Below are positions 47,532 through 56,023 of a DNA stretch of 64,000 bases, piece after piece. Positions within the stretch are counted from its first letter, which is position 1. Each line of letters starts with the position of its first letter. The notes beneath the pieces were generated by a model. That model saw only the letters and a program-made list of their open reading frames with translations. It searched no databases and was not told where the DNA came from. Made by a program: the position numbers and the translations under genes. The stretch is taken from assembly GCF_002127225.1 (NCBI RefSeq), contig NZ_NFUR01000001.1, positions 621,592-685,591 on the forward strand. Reading direction: 5' to 3'. The DNA comes from Sphingomonas sp. IBVSS2 (lineage in GTDB: Bacteria; Pseudomonadota; Alphaproteobacteria; Sphingomonadales; Sphingomonadaceae).

Positions 47532-48722
47532 ATGCTTCGATTCTGCGCGCTCGCCGCGGTGCTGCTCGCCGCAACTCCGGCCCTGGCCCGCGACCTCGTC
47601 GTCGAGGCCGGGCCCAATGCCCAGGAGCGGCTCCAGTCCGCGCTGCTCGACGCCAGGCCGGGCGACACCGTCCGCATCGGCGCCGGCCGCTTCGAGCTGA
47701 CCGACGGGCTCAGCCTCGACGTGAACGGCGTCACGGTGCGCGGTGCGGGCGCCGAGCGGACGGTGCTCAGCTTCAAGGGCCAGCTGGGCGCGGGCGAGGG
47801 GCTGCTCGTCACGTCGGACGATGTGGTGCTGCGCGACTTCGCGGTGGAGGATTCGAAGGGCGACGGCATCAAGTCGAAGGGGGCCGACCGGATCGTCTAC
47901 AAGAATGTCCGCGTCGAATGGACCGGCGGGCCCAAGGCGACCAACGGCGCCTACGGCGTCTATCCCGTCGAAAGCGAGGACGTGCTGATCGACGGCGTCA
48001 CCGTGAAGGGCGCTTCGGATGCGGGCATCTATGTCGGCCAGTCCAACCGGATCGTCGTGCGCAATTCCACGGCGATGTACAATGTCGCCGGGATCGAGAT
48101 CGAGAATAGCGGCTATGCCGAGGTGACCAACAATCTCGCCACGCACAATACCGGCGGCATCCTGGTGTTCGACCTGCCCGCGCTGCCGCGGCGCGGGGCG
48201 GGCTATGTCCTGGTCAGGGGCAACAGGGTGGTCGACAACGATACGCCCAATTTCGCTCCCCCGGGGAACACCGTCGCCACCGTTCCCACCGGTACCGGCG
48301 TGCTGGTGATGGCCGAGAACGATGTCGGCGTCACCGGCAACGAACTCAGCGGCAACGGCACCGCCAACATCATGGTCGTCGCCTATCGCCAGCCTTTCGA
48401 GGACAAGGGCTATGATCCCTATCCCCGCAACATCCGCCTTGCCGGCAACAAACATGGCCGCGCCGGCTTCGCGCCCGCCATGCCCGGCGGCAAGGAGCTT
48501 GCCGCGGCACTGGGCGGCACGCTTCCGCCGGTCTTCTGGGACGGCACCGGCGGCGACAAGGTGCGCCTCGTCGGCGATGACGGACCGGTGCTGGCCCTCG
48601 GCCTTGCGCTCGGCGCCGGGATCGAGACCGCCAAGCCGCAGATGATCAAGCTCGACAACGCGGCCCCGCCGCCCTGGCGGACGTTCAAGCTGCCGGCCGC
48701 GATGGAGGTGGCCGCCAAATGA
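47532..48722 (+). CDS. Parallel beta-helix protein (TIGR03805 type)
   Basis: A 396-residue secreted protein: signal peptide (1-19, cleavage after ALAR). A right-handed beta-helix follows, recognised by repeated short turns (VTVRGAGAERTVLSFKG, VVLRDFAVEDSKGDGIKSKG, NRIVVRNSTAMYNVAGIEIE). These proteins resemble polysaccharide lyases or epimerases, but activity of this family is not established. It overlaps the next gene by 4 bases; the two families occur as a pair in many proteobacteria. Confidence 0.88.
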   Translation: MLRFCALAAVLLAATPALARDLVVEAGPNAQERLQSALLDARPGDTVRIGAGRFELTDGLSLDVNGVTVRGAGAERTVLSFKGQLGAGEGLLVTSDDVVLRDFAVEDSKGDGIKSKGADRIVYKNVRVEWTGGPKATNGAYGVYPVESEDVLIDGVTVKGASDAGIYVGQSNRIVVRNSTAMYNVAGIEIENSGYAEVTNNLATHNTGGILVFDLPALPRRGAGYVLVRGNRVVDNDTPNFAPPGNTVATVPTGTGVLVMAENDVGVTGNELSGNGTANIMVVAYRQPFEDKGYDPYPRNIRLAGNKHGRAGFAPAMPGGKELAAALGGTLPPVFWDGTGGDKVRLVGDDGPVLALGLALGAGIETAKPQMIKLDNAAPPPWRTFKLPAAMEVAAK

Positions 48723-49738
48723 AGGCACTGCTCGGCGCGGTCGCCCTGTTCGCCGCCGCGCTGATCGGCCGGCCGGGCGGCGTGAACGATGCGGCGATCA
48801 CCGGCGAAGGCTATCCCGCGCGTCTCTCCGAATTCGGCTTCTTCAACGATCTCGCGGCGCGCGTGCCTGCGCAGGGCCTGTTCCGCTACGACCTCGAGAC
48901 TCCGCTCTTCTCCGACTATGCGGCCAAGGAGCGCTATCTCTACCTGCCCGCCGGCGCCCGGGCGAAATATGATCCCGACGGGCCCCTCGACCTTCCCGTC
49001 GGCGCGGCGCTGGTCAAGACCTTCGGCTATCCGGTCGATGGCCGGTTCAAGCCGCTGGAGACGCGCGTGCTGCTCCACCGGGTCGGTGGCTGGGTGCCGA
49101 TCCCCTATGTCTGGAACGCCGAGGGCACCGATGCGGAGGTGAAGCGCGCCGGCACGCGCATCCCCGTCGCCTTCGCCGATCCTTCCGGCGCGCGCCACGC
49201 CATCTCCTATGCCGTGCCCAACCAGAACCAGTGCAAGGATTGCCACGGCCTTGCCGGCCAGGTCACGCCGATCGGCATCAAGGCGCGTTATCTCAACCAT
49301 GGCGGGCAGCTGGAGAAGATGCTGGCCGCCGGCATGCTCGACCGGCTTCCGCCTGACGCGCCCCGCGTCGCCCGCTGGGACGACCAGGCCGCGCCGCTCG
49401 ATGCGCGTGCCCGCGCCTGGCTCGAGATCAACTGCGCACATTGCCACAATCCGCGAGGGGCCGCCTCCAATTCGGGCCTGTTCCTCGATCTCGCCCGTGC
49501 CGATCCCGAGCAGCGCGGGCTGTTCAAGCGCCCCACTGCCGCCGGTCGCGGGGCGGGCACGCGCGACTTCGACATCGTTCCCGGCATGCCCGATGCCTCG
49601 ATCCTGCTCTACCGGATGGAATCGACCGATCCCGGCATCGCCATGCCCGAACTCGGCCGCGCCACCGTCCACAAGGAAGGCGTCGCGCTGGTTCGCCAGT
49701 GGATCGAATCGATGCCGAAATCCGCGCCGGGGCGTTAG
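48719..49738 (+). CDS. Di-heme cytochrome-like protein (HNE_0200 family, TIGR03806 type)
   Basis: A 339-residue exported protein with an N-terminal hydrophobic signal and two c-type heme motifs, CKDCH (172-176) and CAHCH (239-243). The region YPARLSEFGFFNDLAARVPA and YDLETPLFSDYAAKERYLYLP is typical of the HNE_0200 family. Late motifs NPRGAASNSGLFLDL and PELGRATVHKEGV complete it. It is probably a periplasmic redox partner of the beta-helix protein encoded just before it. Function unknown. Confidence 0.88.
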   Translation: MKALLGAVALFAAALIGRPGGVNDAAITGEGYPARLSEFGFFNDLAARVPAQGLFRYDLETPLFSDYAAKERYLYLPAGARAKYDPDGPLDLPVGAALVKTFGYPVDGRFKPLETRVLLHRVGGWVPIPYVWNAEGTDAEVKRAGTRIPVAFADPSGARHAISYAVPNQNQCKDCHGLAGQVTPIGIKARYLNHGGQLEKMLAAGMLDRLPPDAPRVARWDDQAAPLDARARAWLEINCAHCHNPRGAASNSGLFLDLARADPEQRGLFKRPTAAGRGAGTRDFDIVPGMPDASILLYRMESTDPGIAMPELGRATVHKEGVALVRQWIESMPKSAPGR

Positions 49739-49760
49739 AGCCCTCCGACCGGAGGGCAAA

Positions 49761-51158
49761 GTGCGCGTCGTTACCTTGGCGAGCGAAGACGATTTCGAAG
49801 GCTGGCGCGATGCCGCGCGCGGGCTTGCCCAGGCCGGCGTCCCCGCGTCGGAAATCCTCTGGCAGGTCGGCGAGACCCCGACGGACCTGTTCGCCGGCCA
49901 GGCCGCGATGCCGCCGGCCGCGTCCCGCGCCCTCAAGGTCCCGCGCGCGTTCGTCGATCTCGCCCGGTCGGCGATCCTGCACCGCGACTGCGAGCGCTTC
50001 GCCCTGCTCTATGCGCTGCTCGCCGACGATCCCCGCCGCATCGCCGACCCGGCCGATCCGCGCTTCCGCCGGATCGAGGCGATGGCCCGCGAGGTCCGCC
50101 GCGACATCCACAAGATGCGCGCCTTTGTCCGCTTCCGCGAAGTGCGGGATGCCCTGCCTTTCCCCGGCACCGGCGCGCCCGACGCCCGCTATGTCGCCTG
50201 GTTCGAGCCGAGCCATCACATCGTCCGCGCCAATGCCCGTTTCTTCGTCGAGCGCTTCGCGAACATGCGCTGGTCGATCCTCACGCCCGCGCTCTCGCTC
50301 CATTGGGACGGCGAGACGCTCTGCGAAGGCCCCGGCGCCACCAGGGCGGACGCGCCCGGCGAAGATCCGGTCGAGGACAGCTGGAAGACCTATTACGCCG
50401 CGATCTTCAATCCGGCCCGGCTGAAGACCGGTGCGATGCTCCGGGAGATGCCGCGCAAATATTGGAAAAACATGCCCGAGACCGCGCTGGTGCGGGAACT
50501 GGTCGCAACCGCGCGCCAGCGGGAGACGGCGATGGTGGCGACGGCACATGCCCGGTCGGGCGGCAATGCCGGGGCGGCGTGGCAGGCGCTGCGCGACGAG
50601 GCTGCGCACTGCACCCGCTGCGACCTTCACCGGCATGCCACGCGGACCGTGTTCGGCGAAGGCCCCGCCGATGCCCGGATGATGCTGGTCGGGGAGCAGC
50701 CCGGCGATCGGGAGGATCTGGCCGGCCGCCCGTTCGTCGGCCCCGCCGGGGAGATGCTCGATCGCGCCATGGCTGCGGCAGGGATCGATCGCGACACGGT
50801 GTACCTCACCAATGCGGTCAAGCACTTCAAGTTCGAGCGCCGCGGCAAGCGCCGTATCCATGCGAGGCCCGATGCCGGCGAGATCCAGGCCTGTCGCTGG
50901 TGGTACGAGCAGGAACGATCGCTGGTGAAGCCCGAGATGACCGTCGCGCTGGGTGCGACCGCCGCGCGCCAGCTGCTCGGCAGGGTCTTGACGATCGCGG
51001 CGACGCGCGGCCGGGTGCTGGAACTGCCCGAAGGCGGGCTCGGCTGGGTGACGATCCACCCCAGCTACCTCCTCCGCCTGCCCGACCGGGCGAAGGCGGA
51101 AGACGAATTCGCGGCGTTCGTGGAGGATCTGGCGGGCGCGGCGAGGGCGATGGCCTGA
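49761..51158 (+). CDS. udgX: DUF4130-UdgX fusion, uracil-DNA binding/cross-linking protein
   Basis: A 465-residue two-domain protein. Residues 1-250 match the DUF4130 partner of the radical SAM family. Residues 275-465 are a UDG-superfamily domain of the UdgX type, with GEQPGDRED (311-319), RPFVGPAG, RRGKRRIHARP (His367) and the HPSYLLRLPD loop. In studied UdgX the histidine of KRRIH forms a covalent bond with the sugar of uracil-containing DNA, so this protein is expected to trap such sites. CTRC (284-287) and C378 are iron-sulfur candidates. GTG start with GGAGGGCAAA upstream. Confidence 0.93.
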   Translation: MRVVTLASEDDFEGWRDAARGLAQAGVPASEILWQVGETPTDLFAGQAAMPPAASRALKVPRAFVDLARSAILHRDCERFALLYALLADDPRRIADPADPRFRRIEAMAREVRRDIHKMRAFVRFREVRDALPFPGTGAPDARYVAWFEPSHHIVRANARFFVERFANMRWSILTPALSLHWDGETLCEGPGATRADAPGEDPVEDSWKTYYAAIFNPARLKTGAMLREMPRKYWKNMPETALVRELVATARQRETAMVATAHARSGGNAGAAWQALRDEAAHCTRCDLHRHATRTVFGEGPADARMMLVGEQPGDREDLAGRPFVGPAGEMLDRAMAAAGIDRDTVYLTNAVKHFKFERRGKRRIHARPDAGEIQACRWWYEQERSLVKPEMTVALGATAARQLLGRVLTIAATRGRVLELPEGGLGWVTIHPSYLLRLPDRAKAEDEFAAFVEDLAGAARAMA

Positions 51159-51224
51159 CCAGGCTTTCGCCCGCAGGGGAATTTCCCGCAGTCGTGCGTT
51201 GTGACGGCCAAGAGGAGAAAGCAC

Positions 51225-51377
51225 ATGCGAAGCTTACGCATCGCCGGCGCGCTGGCGCTGGCTGCCATGGTCCTGACCGGCTGCCATCGCGATGGCCGCC
51301 CCGGCTATGACGGCGACCATCATCGCGATCACCATCACCGGGGCGATCACGATCGCGGCGACCGCGATCGTTCCTGA
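51225..51377 (+). CDS. Tiny His/Asp-rich lipoprotein
   Basis: A 50-residue protein that is easily missed. The signal with lipobox MVLTGC (Cys20) is followed by a mature peptide of about 31 residues made almost only of His, Asp, Arg and Gly (for example GDHHRDHHHRGDHDRGDRDR). AGAGGAGAAAGC upstream is a strong ribosome binding site. It lies between udgX and the TetR gene. The composition suggests metal or polyanion binding in the envelope; that is inference. Confidence 0.7.
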   Translation: MRSLRIAGALALAAMVLTGCHRDGRPGYDGDHHRDHHHRGDHDRGDRDRS

Positions 51378-51432
51378 TCGGACCCCACGCCGCTGAACCC
51401 CTGGCCCCGCTGCGCGCCATGCGCGGCGGGGC

Positions 51433-51476
51433 TTGTTCTTTGCATCATCGTGCAGTATTGTTCGTTCGAACGAACA
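51433..51476 (+). promoter_or_regulatory. Promoter with overlapping TetR operator
   Basis: TTGTTC (51433-51438), a 17-base spacer and TATTGT (51456-51461) form a usable promoter. An 18-base perfect palindrome TGTTCGTTCGAACGAACA (51459-51476) covers its end and the likely start point, 9 bases before the regulator gene. Autoregulation is expected. Confidence 0.8.
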
Positions 51477-51485
51477 GGGTGCACG

Positions 51486-52109
51486 ATGACCAGCCAGACG
51501 CTGATCGAAACGGCGATCGACCAGTTCGGCCGCCACGGCTTCGAAGGGGCGAGCACGCGGGAGATCGCGCGCGCCTCGGGCACGGCGATGTCGTCGATCA
51601 CCTATCATTTCGGCGGCAAGCAGGGGCTGTACCTCGCCGCCGCCGATCACATCGCCGCCTGTGTCCGCGAGATCCAGGGCCCCGCGCTCGAAGGCGCCCG
51701 CGAAACCGCCCGGGCGGGTACGCGCGAACAGGCGATCGAGGCGCTGCTGGCCTTGCTCGACGGCTTCGCGCTGATGATGCTGCGCCCCGAATCCGAAGCC
51801 TGGTCGCTGTTCATCACGCGCGAGCAACAGGCCCCTACCGAGGCATTCGACCGCATCTATACCGGCGTGATGCAGGAGATCGTGGGGGTCTTCGTCGCGC
51901 TTCTTGGACGTATCCGCACCGATCTTGGCGAGCGCGAGGTGCTGGCCATGGGGATCATGTTGTTCGGCCAGACGCTGGTGCTGCGCGTCTGCCGCGCCGC
52001 CGTCACCCGCATCCTCTCGGTCGAGACGATCGACGAGCGCACCCGGACGCTCCTTCGCGCGCGGCTGCGCGCCAATGCCCTCTGCATCCTGTCGGAGAAT
52101 GCCGCATGA
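51486..52109 (+). CDS. TetR family regulator of the CecR (YbiH) type
   Basis: A 207-residue TetR protein. The helix-turn-helix TSQTLIETAIDQFGRHGFEG, then STREIARASGTAMSSITYHF and GGKQGLYLAA, is at 2-50. The C-terminal ligand domain resembles the DUF1956 type found in E. coli CecR. In E. coli, cecR precedes ybhGFSR; the same order follows here with a 4-base overlap to the YbhG-like gene. It is expected to repress the exporter until an inducing compound binds. Confidence 0.85.
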   Translation: MTSQTLIETAIDQFGRHGFEGASTREIARASGTAMSSITYHFGGKQGLYLAAADHIAACVREIQGPALEGARETARAGTREQAIEALLALLDGFALMMLRPESEAWSLFITREQQAPTEAFDRIYTGVMQEIVGVFVALLGRIRTDLGEREVLAMGIMLFGQTLVLRVCRAAVTRILSVETIDERTRTLLRARLRANALCILSENAA

Positions 52110-53113
52110 ACCGCCGCCGCATCGCGATCCTCGTCGTCATCGTCGGGCTGGTGATCGCCGCGATCGCCACCAGCGGCTTCGGCCTGCTCAAGGCGCGGGA
52201 CGACGGCGCGCTCCGGCTGAACGGCAATGTCGACATTCGCGAAGTCGATCTCGGCTTTCGGGTGAGCGGCCGGATCGCCGCGATCGGCGTGGAGGAAGGC
52301 GCGCATGTGAAGCAGGGTCAGCTGCTCGCCACGCTCGATGCCGCCACGCTCGACAGCCGCATCGCCCAGGCGGACGCGCAGGTGTCGCAGGCCGAGGCGC
52401 AGCTCGCCAAGCTCCGCAACGGCAATCGCGCGCAGGACATCGCCCAGGCCCGTGCCCGTGTCGATGCCGCCGCCGCGATCGCCCAGGATGCCGAGCGCGA
52501 CTATGCCCGGCGCCAGCCGCTGGTCGAGCCCGGGGCGATCAGCCGGGACGTCTGGGAGCAGACGGTGGCGGCGCGCGACAAGGCGCGCGCCGACCTCTCC
52601 CAGGCCCGCCAGGCGCTTTCGCTGATGCATGCCGGCAGCCGCAAGGAAGACGTCGCCGCGGCGGCCGCCGATGTCCGTTCCGCCATCGCCGCGCGCCAGG
52701 GCGCCGCCACCGATCTCGGCGATGCCCGGCTGCTCGCCTCGACGGACGGCACGGTCGTGACGCGCGCGCGCGAGCCGGGTGCGATCGTCCAGCCCGGCGA
52801 GACGGTGCTGACGCTGGCGATCCTGCGGCCGCTTCGCGTGCGGGCCTATGTCGCGGAGAGCGATCTCAGCCGGATCGGCCCGGGGATGAAAGTGGTGGTC
52901 ACCGCCGACGGCAATCCGAAAGACTATCGTGGCACGATCGGCTATATCTCGCCGCGCGCCGAGTTCACCCCCAAGACGGTCGAGACCGAGAATCTGCGCA
53001 CCGATCTCGTCTATCAGCTGCGGATCATCGTCGACGATCCCGATGACGCGCTGCGCCAGGGCCAGCCGGTCAGCGTCTCGGTCCCGGGCGCGCGTCCGAA
53101 GCACAAGGGTTGA
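52106..53113 (+). CDS. ybhG: HlyD-type membrane fusion protein (YbhG-like)
   Basis: A 335-residue periplasmic adaptor: one N-terminal membrane helix (IAILVVIVGLVIAAIAT), a biotinyl-lipoyl half (VDLGFRVSGRIAAIGVEEG), a helical hairpin (about 85-190, IAQADAQVSQAEAQLAKLR) and a second lipoyl/beta-barrel part (LLASTDGTVVTRAREPGAIV, LRVRAYVAESDLSRI). It links the ABC exporter to the outer membrane factor at 57159. The gene overlaps the regulator by 4 bases. Confidence 0.92.
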   Translation: MNRRRIAILVVIVGLVIAAIATSGFGLLKARDDGALRLNGNVDIREVDLGFRVSGRIAAIGVEEGAHVKQGQLLATLDAATLDSRIAQADAQVSQAEAQLAKLRNGNRAQDIAQARARVDAAAAIAQDAERDYARRQPLVEPGAISRDVWEQTVAARDKARADLSQARQALSLMHAGSRKEDVAAAAADVRSAIAARQGAATDLGDARLLASTDGTVVTRAREPGAIVQPGETVLTLAILRPLRVRAYVAESDLSRIGPGMKVVVTADGNPKDYRGTIGYISPRAEFTPKTVETENLRTDLVYQLRIIVDDPDDALRQGQPVSVSVPGARPKHKG

Positions 53114-53168
53114 GGGCGGTGGCGCGCGCTTCCCTGTGCATTCCCCTCCCTTCCAGGGAGGGGAGAAG

Positions 53169-54896
53169 ATGACCCAGCCTCTCGCCCAGACCTCCGATCT
53201 CGTGAAATGCTTCGGCGACAACCGCGCGCTCGACGGGGTGGCGATGGCGATCGCGCCGGGACGGATCACCGGGCTGGTCGGGCCGGACGGGGCGGGCAAG
53301 ACCACGCTGATCCGCATCCTGGCCGGCCTGATGGCGCCGACCTCCGGGAGCGTCACGATGCTCGGCGGCCCGCCGGGCGAACGGCTCGACGACCTGGGCT
53401 ACATGCCCCAGCGCTTCGGTCTCTACGAAGACCTGTCCGTCATCGAGAACCTCAAACTATATGCCGAGGTGCGCGGCCTGCCGAAGGACGAGCAGCAGGC
53501 GAGTTTCGACAAGCTCATGGAATTCACCGATCTGGCCCGCTTCCAGGACCGGCTGGCGGGCAAGCTCTCGGGCGGCATGAAGCAGAAGCTGGGCCTTGCC
53601 TGCGCGCTGGTGAAGACGCCCAGGGTGCTGCTGCTCGACGAGCCCGGCGTCGGCGTCGATCCGATCAGCCGCCGCGAGCTCTGGAGCATGGTGGGGGATC
53701 TGACGGGGCAGGGCATCGGCGTGCTCTGGTCCACCGCCTATCTCGACGAGGCGGAGAAGTGCGACACCGTCTATCTGCTCAACGAGGGGCAGCTGCTGTT
53801 CGACGGGCCGCCGGCGGAGCTGACCGGCCGGGTGCGGGACCGGGTGATCCGCGTCACCGGCTTCAAGGAGCGCCGCCGCGCCTTCCTCACCCATGCGCTC
53901 GACCGCGCCGACGTGATCGACGGCACGATCCAGGGCCGCTCGGTGCGCCTGCTGCTCCGCGACGGCAGGCCGGTGCCCGATGCCGGCGCCTTTGCGGCCG
54001 GTCCGGACACCAGGGTCGACACCGCCGATCCACGCTTCGAGGACGGCTTCATCGAGCGGCTGGGCGGCGGCCCCAAGGGCACGTCCGCGCTGGCGGAACG
54101 CTATCGCACCATCCCCGAAACCGATGTCGATGCGATCGCGGCGAATGGCCTCACCAAGGTCTTCGGCGAATTCACCGCGGCCAGGGACATGAACTTCCGC
54201 ATCCCGCGAGGCCAGATATTCGGGCTTCTCGGCCCGAACGGGGCGGGCAAGTCGACCACCTTCAAGATGCTGTGCGGGCTGCTTTCGCCGACATCGGGGA
54301 CCGGCGCGGTCGCGGGCAGGTCGTTGCGCCACAGCCGCGCCGATGCCCGTGCCCAGCTGGGCTATATGGCCCAGAAATTCTCCCTCTACGGCGATCTCTC
54401 GGTTCGCCAGAATCTCGATTTCTTTGCCGGCGCCTATGACCTGCCGCGCGACCAGGCGCGCCGGGCGATCGCGGCGATGATCGAGATCTTCGAGCTGCAG
54501 GACAAGCTCGACGTCAATGCCGGCACCTTGCCCCTGGGCTTCAAGCAGCGCCTCGCCTTGGCCTGCGCGGTGATGCACGAGCCGCCGGTGCTGTTCCTCG
54601 ACGAGCCGACTTCGGGCGTCGATCCGGTCACGCGCCGCGAATTCTGGATGCACATCAACGGCTTGGTCGAGAAGGGCGTGACCGTGCTGGTCACCACCCA
54701 CTTCATGGACGAAGCCGAATATTGCGACCGCGCGACGCTGATCTACCGCGCCGAGCAGATCGCCACCGGCACGCCCGACGAGCTGAAGGCCGAGGCGGCC
54801 CGCCTCACCGGTGCGGAGGACCCGACGATGGAGGACGCCTTCATCGCTCTGATCGAAGCGTTCGACCGCAAGCGCGAAGCGAGGGAGGCGGCGTGA
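53169..54896 (+). CDS. ybhF: Tandem ABC exporter ATPase (YbhF-like)
   Basis: A 575-residue protein with two fused ABC ATPase domains. First: Walker A GPDGAGKTT, signature LSGGMKQKL, Walker B LLLDEPGVGVD, but the H-loop reads STAYLDEAE and lacks His. Second: Walker A GPNGAGKST, signature LPLGFKQRL (degenerate), Walker B LFLDEPTSGVD, H-loop VTTHFMDEAE with His. The two ATP sites are therefore unequal. It drives the two permeases at 54893 and 56023. A hairpin covers its ribosome binding site. Confidence 0.94.
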   Translation: MTQPLAQTSDLVKCFGDNRALDGVAMAIAPGRITGLVGPDGAGKTTLIRILAGLMAPTSGSVTMLGGPPGERLDDLGYMPQRFGLYEDLSVIENLKLYAEVRGLPKDEQQASFDKLMEFTDLARFQDRLAGKLSGGMKQKLGLACALVKTPRVLLLDEPGVGVDPISRRELWSMVGDLTGQGIGVLWSTAYLDEAEKCDTVYLLNEGQLLFDGPPAELTGRVRDRVIRVTGFKERRRAFLTHALDRADVIDGTIQGRSVRLLLRDGRPVPDAGAFAAGPDTRVDTADPRFEDGFIERLGGGPKGTSALAERYRTIPETDVDAIAANGLTKVFGEFTAARDMNFRIPRGQIFGLLGPNGAGKSTTFKMLCGLLSPTSGTGAVAGRSLRHSRADARAQLGYMAQKFSLYGDLSVRQNLDFFAGAYDLPRDQARRAIAAMIEIFELQDKLDVNAGTLPLGFKQRLALACAVMHEPPVLFLDEPTSGVDPVTRREFWMHINGLVEKGVTVLVTTHFMDEAEYCDRATLIYRAEQIATGTPDELKAEAARLTGAEDPTMEDAFIALIEAFDRKREAREAA

Positions 54897-56023
54897 GCTT
54901 CCGCTTCGATCCCGGGCGCCTGGCCGCCCTGGTCCGCAAGGAGGGCGCGCAGATCCTGCGCGATCCCTCCACCTTCCTCATCGCGTTCGTGCTGCCGATG
55001 ATCCTGCTCTTCCTGTTCGGCTATGCGGTCTCGCTCGACAGCACACGCACCCGGGTGGGGCTGGTGATCCAGGACGGCAGCGCCCCGGCCCTGCGCCTGG
55101 CCCAGGCCTATCGCAGCTCGCGCTATTTCCAGGTGACCGAGGCGCGCAGCGTGGCCGAGGTGCGCGACAAGCTGATCGATGGCGAGCTGCGCGCACTGAT
55201 CGTCATCCCCCAGGATTTCGGCCAGGGCGTGAAGCGTGGCAAGATGCCGCCGATCCAGATCGTAACCGACGGCTCCCAGCCCAATACCGCCAATTTCGCC
55301 GCGGCCTATGGCGAGGGAGTCCGCGCGACCTGGGCCGCCGCCGAGGGGCTGGAGCGCGATCCCCGTGCCCGCGAAGCGCCGGTCACCATCTCGGCGCGCT
55401 ACTGGTACAATCCCGAGCTCAAGAGCAAATTCTTCCTCGTCCCCGGATCGATCGCCAATGTGATGACGATGGTCGGCACCCTGCTCACCGCGCTCGTCGT
55501 CGCGCGCGAATGGGAGCGGGGGACGATGGAGGCGATGATGGCCACGCCGATCTCGATGGCCGAGTTCATCGCCAGCAAGGTCATCCCCTATTTCTTCCTG
55601 GCCCAGGCCTCGATGACGCTCTGCGCGGTGATCGGGATATGGATATTCGGCGTGCCGTTCCGGGGTTCGATCTTCGCGCTCTACGCCATCTCCTCGGCCT
55701 TTCTGATGCCGGCGCTGGGGCTGGGCCTGTTCATCTCGGCGGCGACCAAGAACCAGTTCGTGGCGAGCCAGGTGGCGCTGCTCTCGGCCTTCCTGCCGAC
55801 CTTCCTGCTCTCGGGCTTCATCTTCGAGATCGGCTCGATGCCCTGGCCGATCCAGGCGCTGACCTATATCGTCCCGGCGCGCTACCTGATCCCCAGCCTC
55901 GAGACGGTGTTCCTTGCCGGCGACCAATGGGGGCTGCTGCTGCCGAACATCGGCATCATGCTCGCCTTCGGCATGGTCTTCTTCACATTGTCCTTCCGCG
56001 TCACGCGCCGGAGCCTCGACTGA
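54893..56023 (+). CDS. ybhS: ABC-2 type permease (YbhS-like)
   Basis: A 376-residue inner membrane protein: one N-terminal helix (about 24-44), a large periplasmic domain (about 45-175) and five C-terminal helices. The segment WYNPELKSKFFLVPGSIANV and the ABC-2 signature VVAREWERGTMEAMMATPIS are typical. GTG start overlaps ybhF (GTGA). It forms a heterodimeric permease with the next gene. Drug or cation export is reported for E. coli relatives; the substrate here is open. Confidence 0.92.
   Translation: MSFRFDPGRLAALVRKEGAQILRDPSTFLIAFVLPMILLFLFGYAVSLDSTRTRVGLVIQDGSAPALRLAQAYRSSRYFQVTEARSVAEVRDKLIDGELRALIVIPQDFGQGVKRGKMPPIQIVTDGSQPNTANFAAAYGEGVRATWAAAEGLERDPRAREAPVTISARYWYNPELKSKFFLVPGSIANVMTMVGTLLTALVVAREWERGTMEAMMATPISMAEFIASKVIPYFFLAQASMTLCAVIGIWIFGVPFRGSIFALYAISSAFLMPALGLGLFISAATKNQFVASQVALLSAFLPTFLLSGFIFEIGSMPWPIQALTYIVPARYLIPSLETVFLAGDQWGLLLPNIGIMLAFGMVFFTLSFRVTRRSLD

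Noticed and set aside
51459..51476. GTTC/GAAC repeats read as a LexA box before the TetR gene
   Set aside because: The spacing is not N7; the sequence is a perfect palindrome that fits a TetR operator better.
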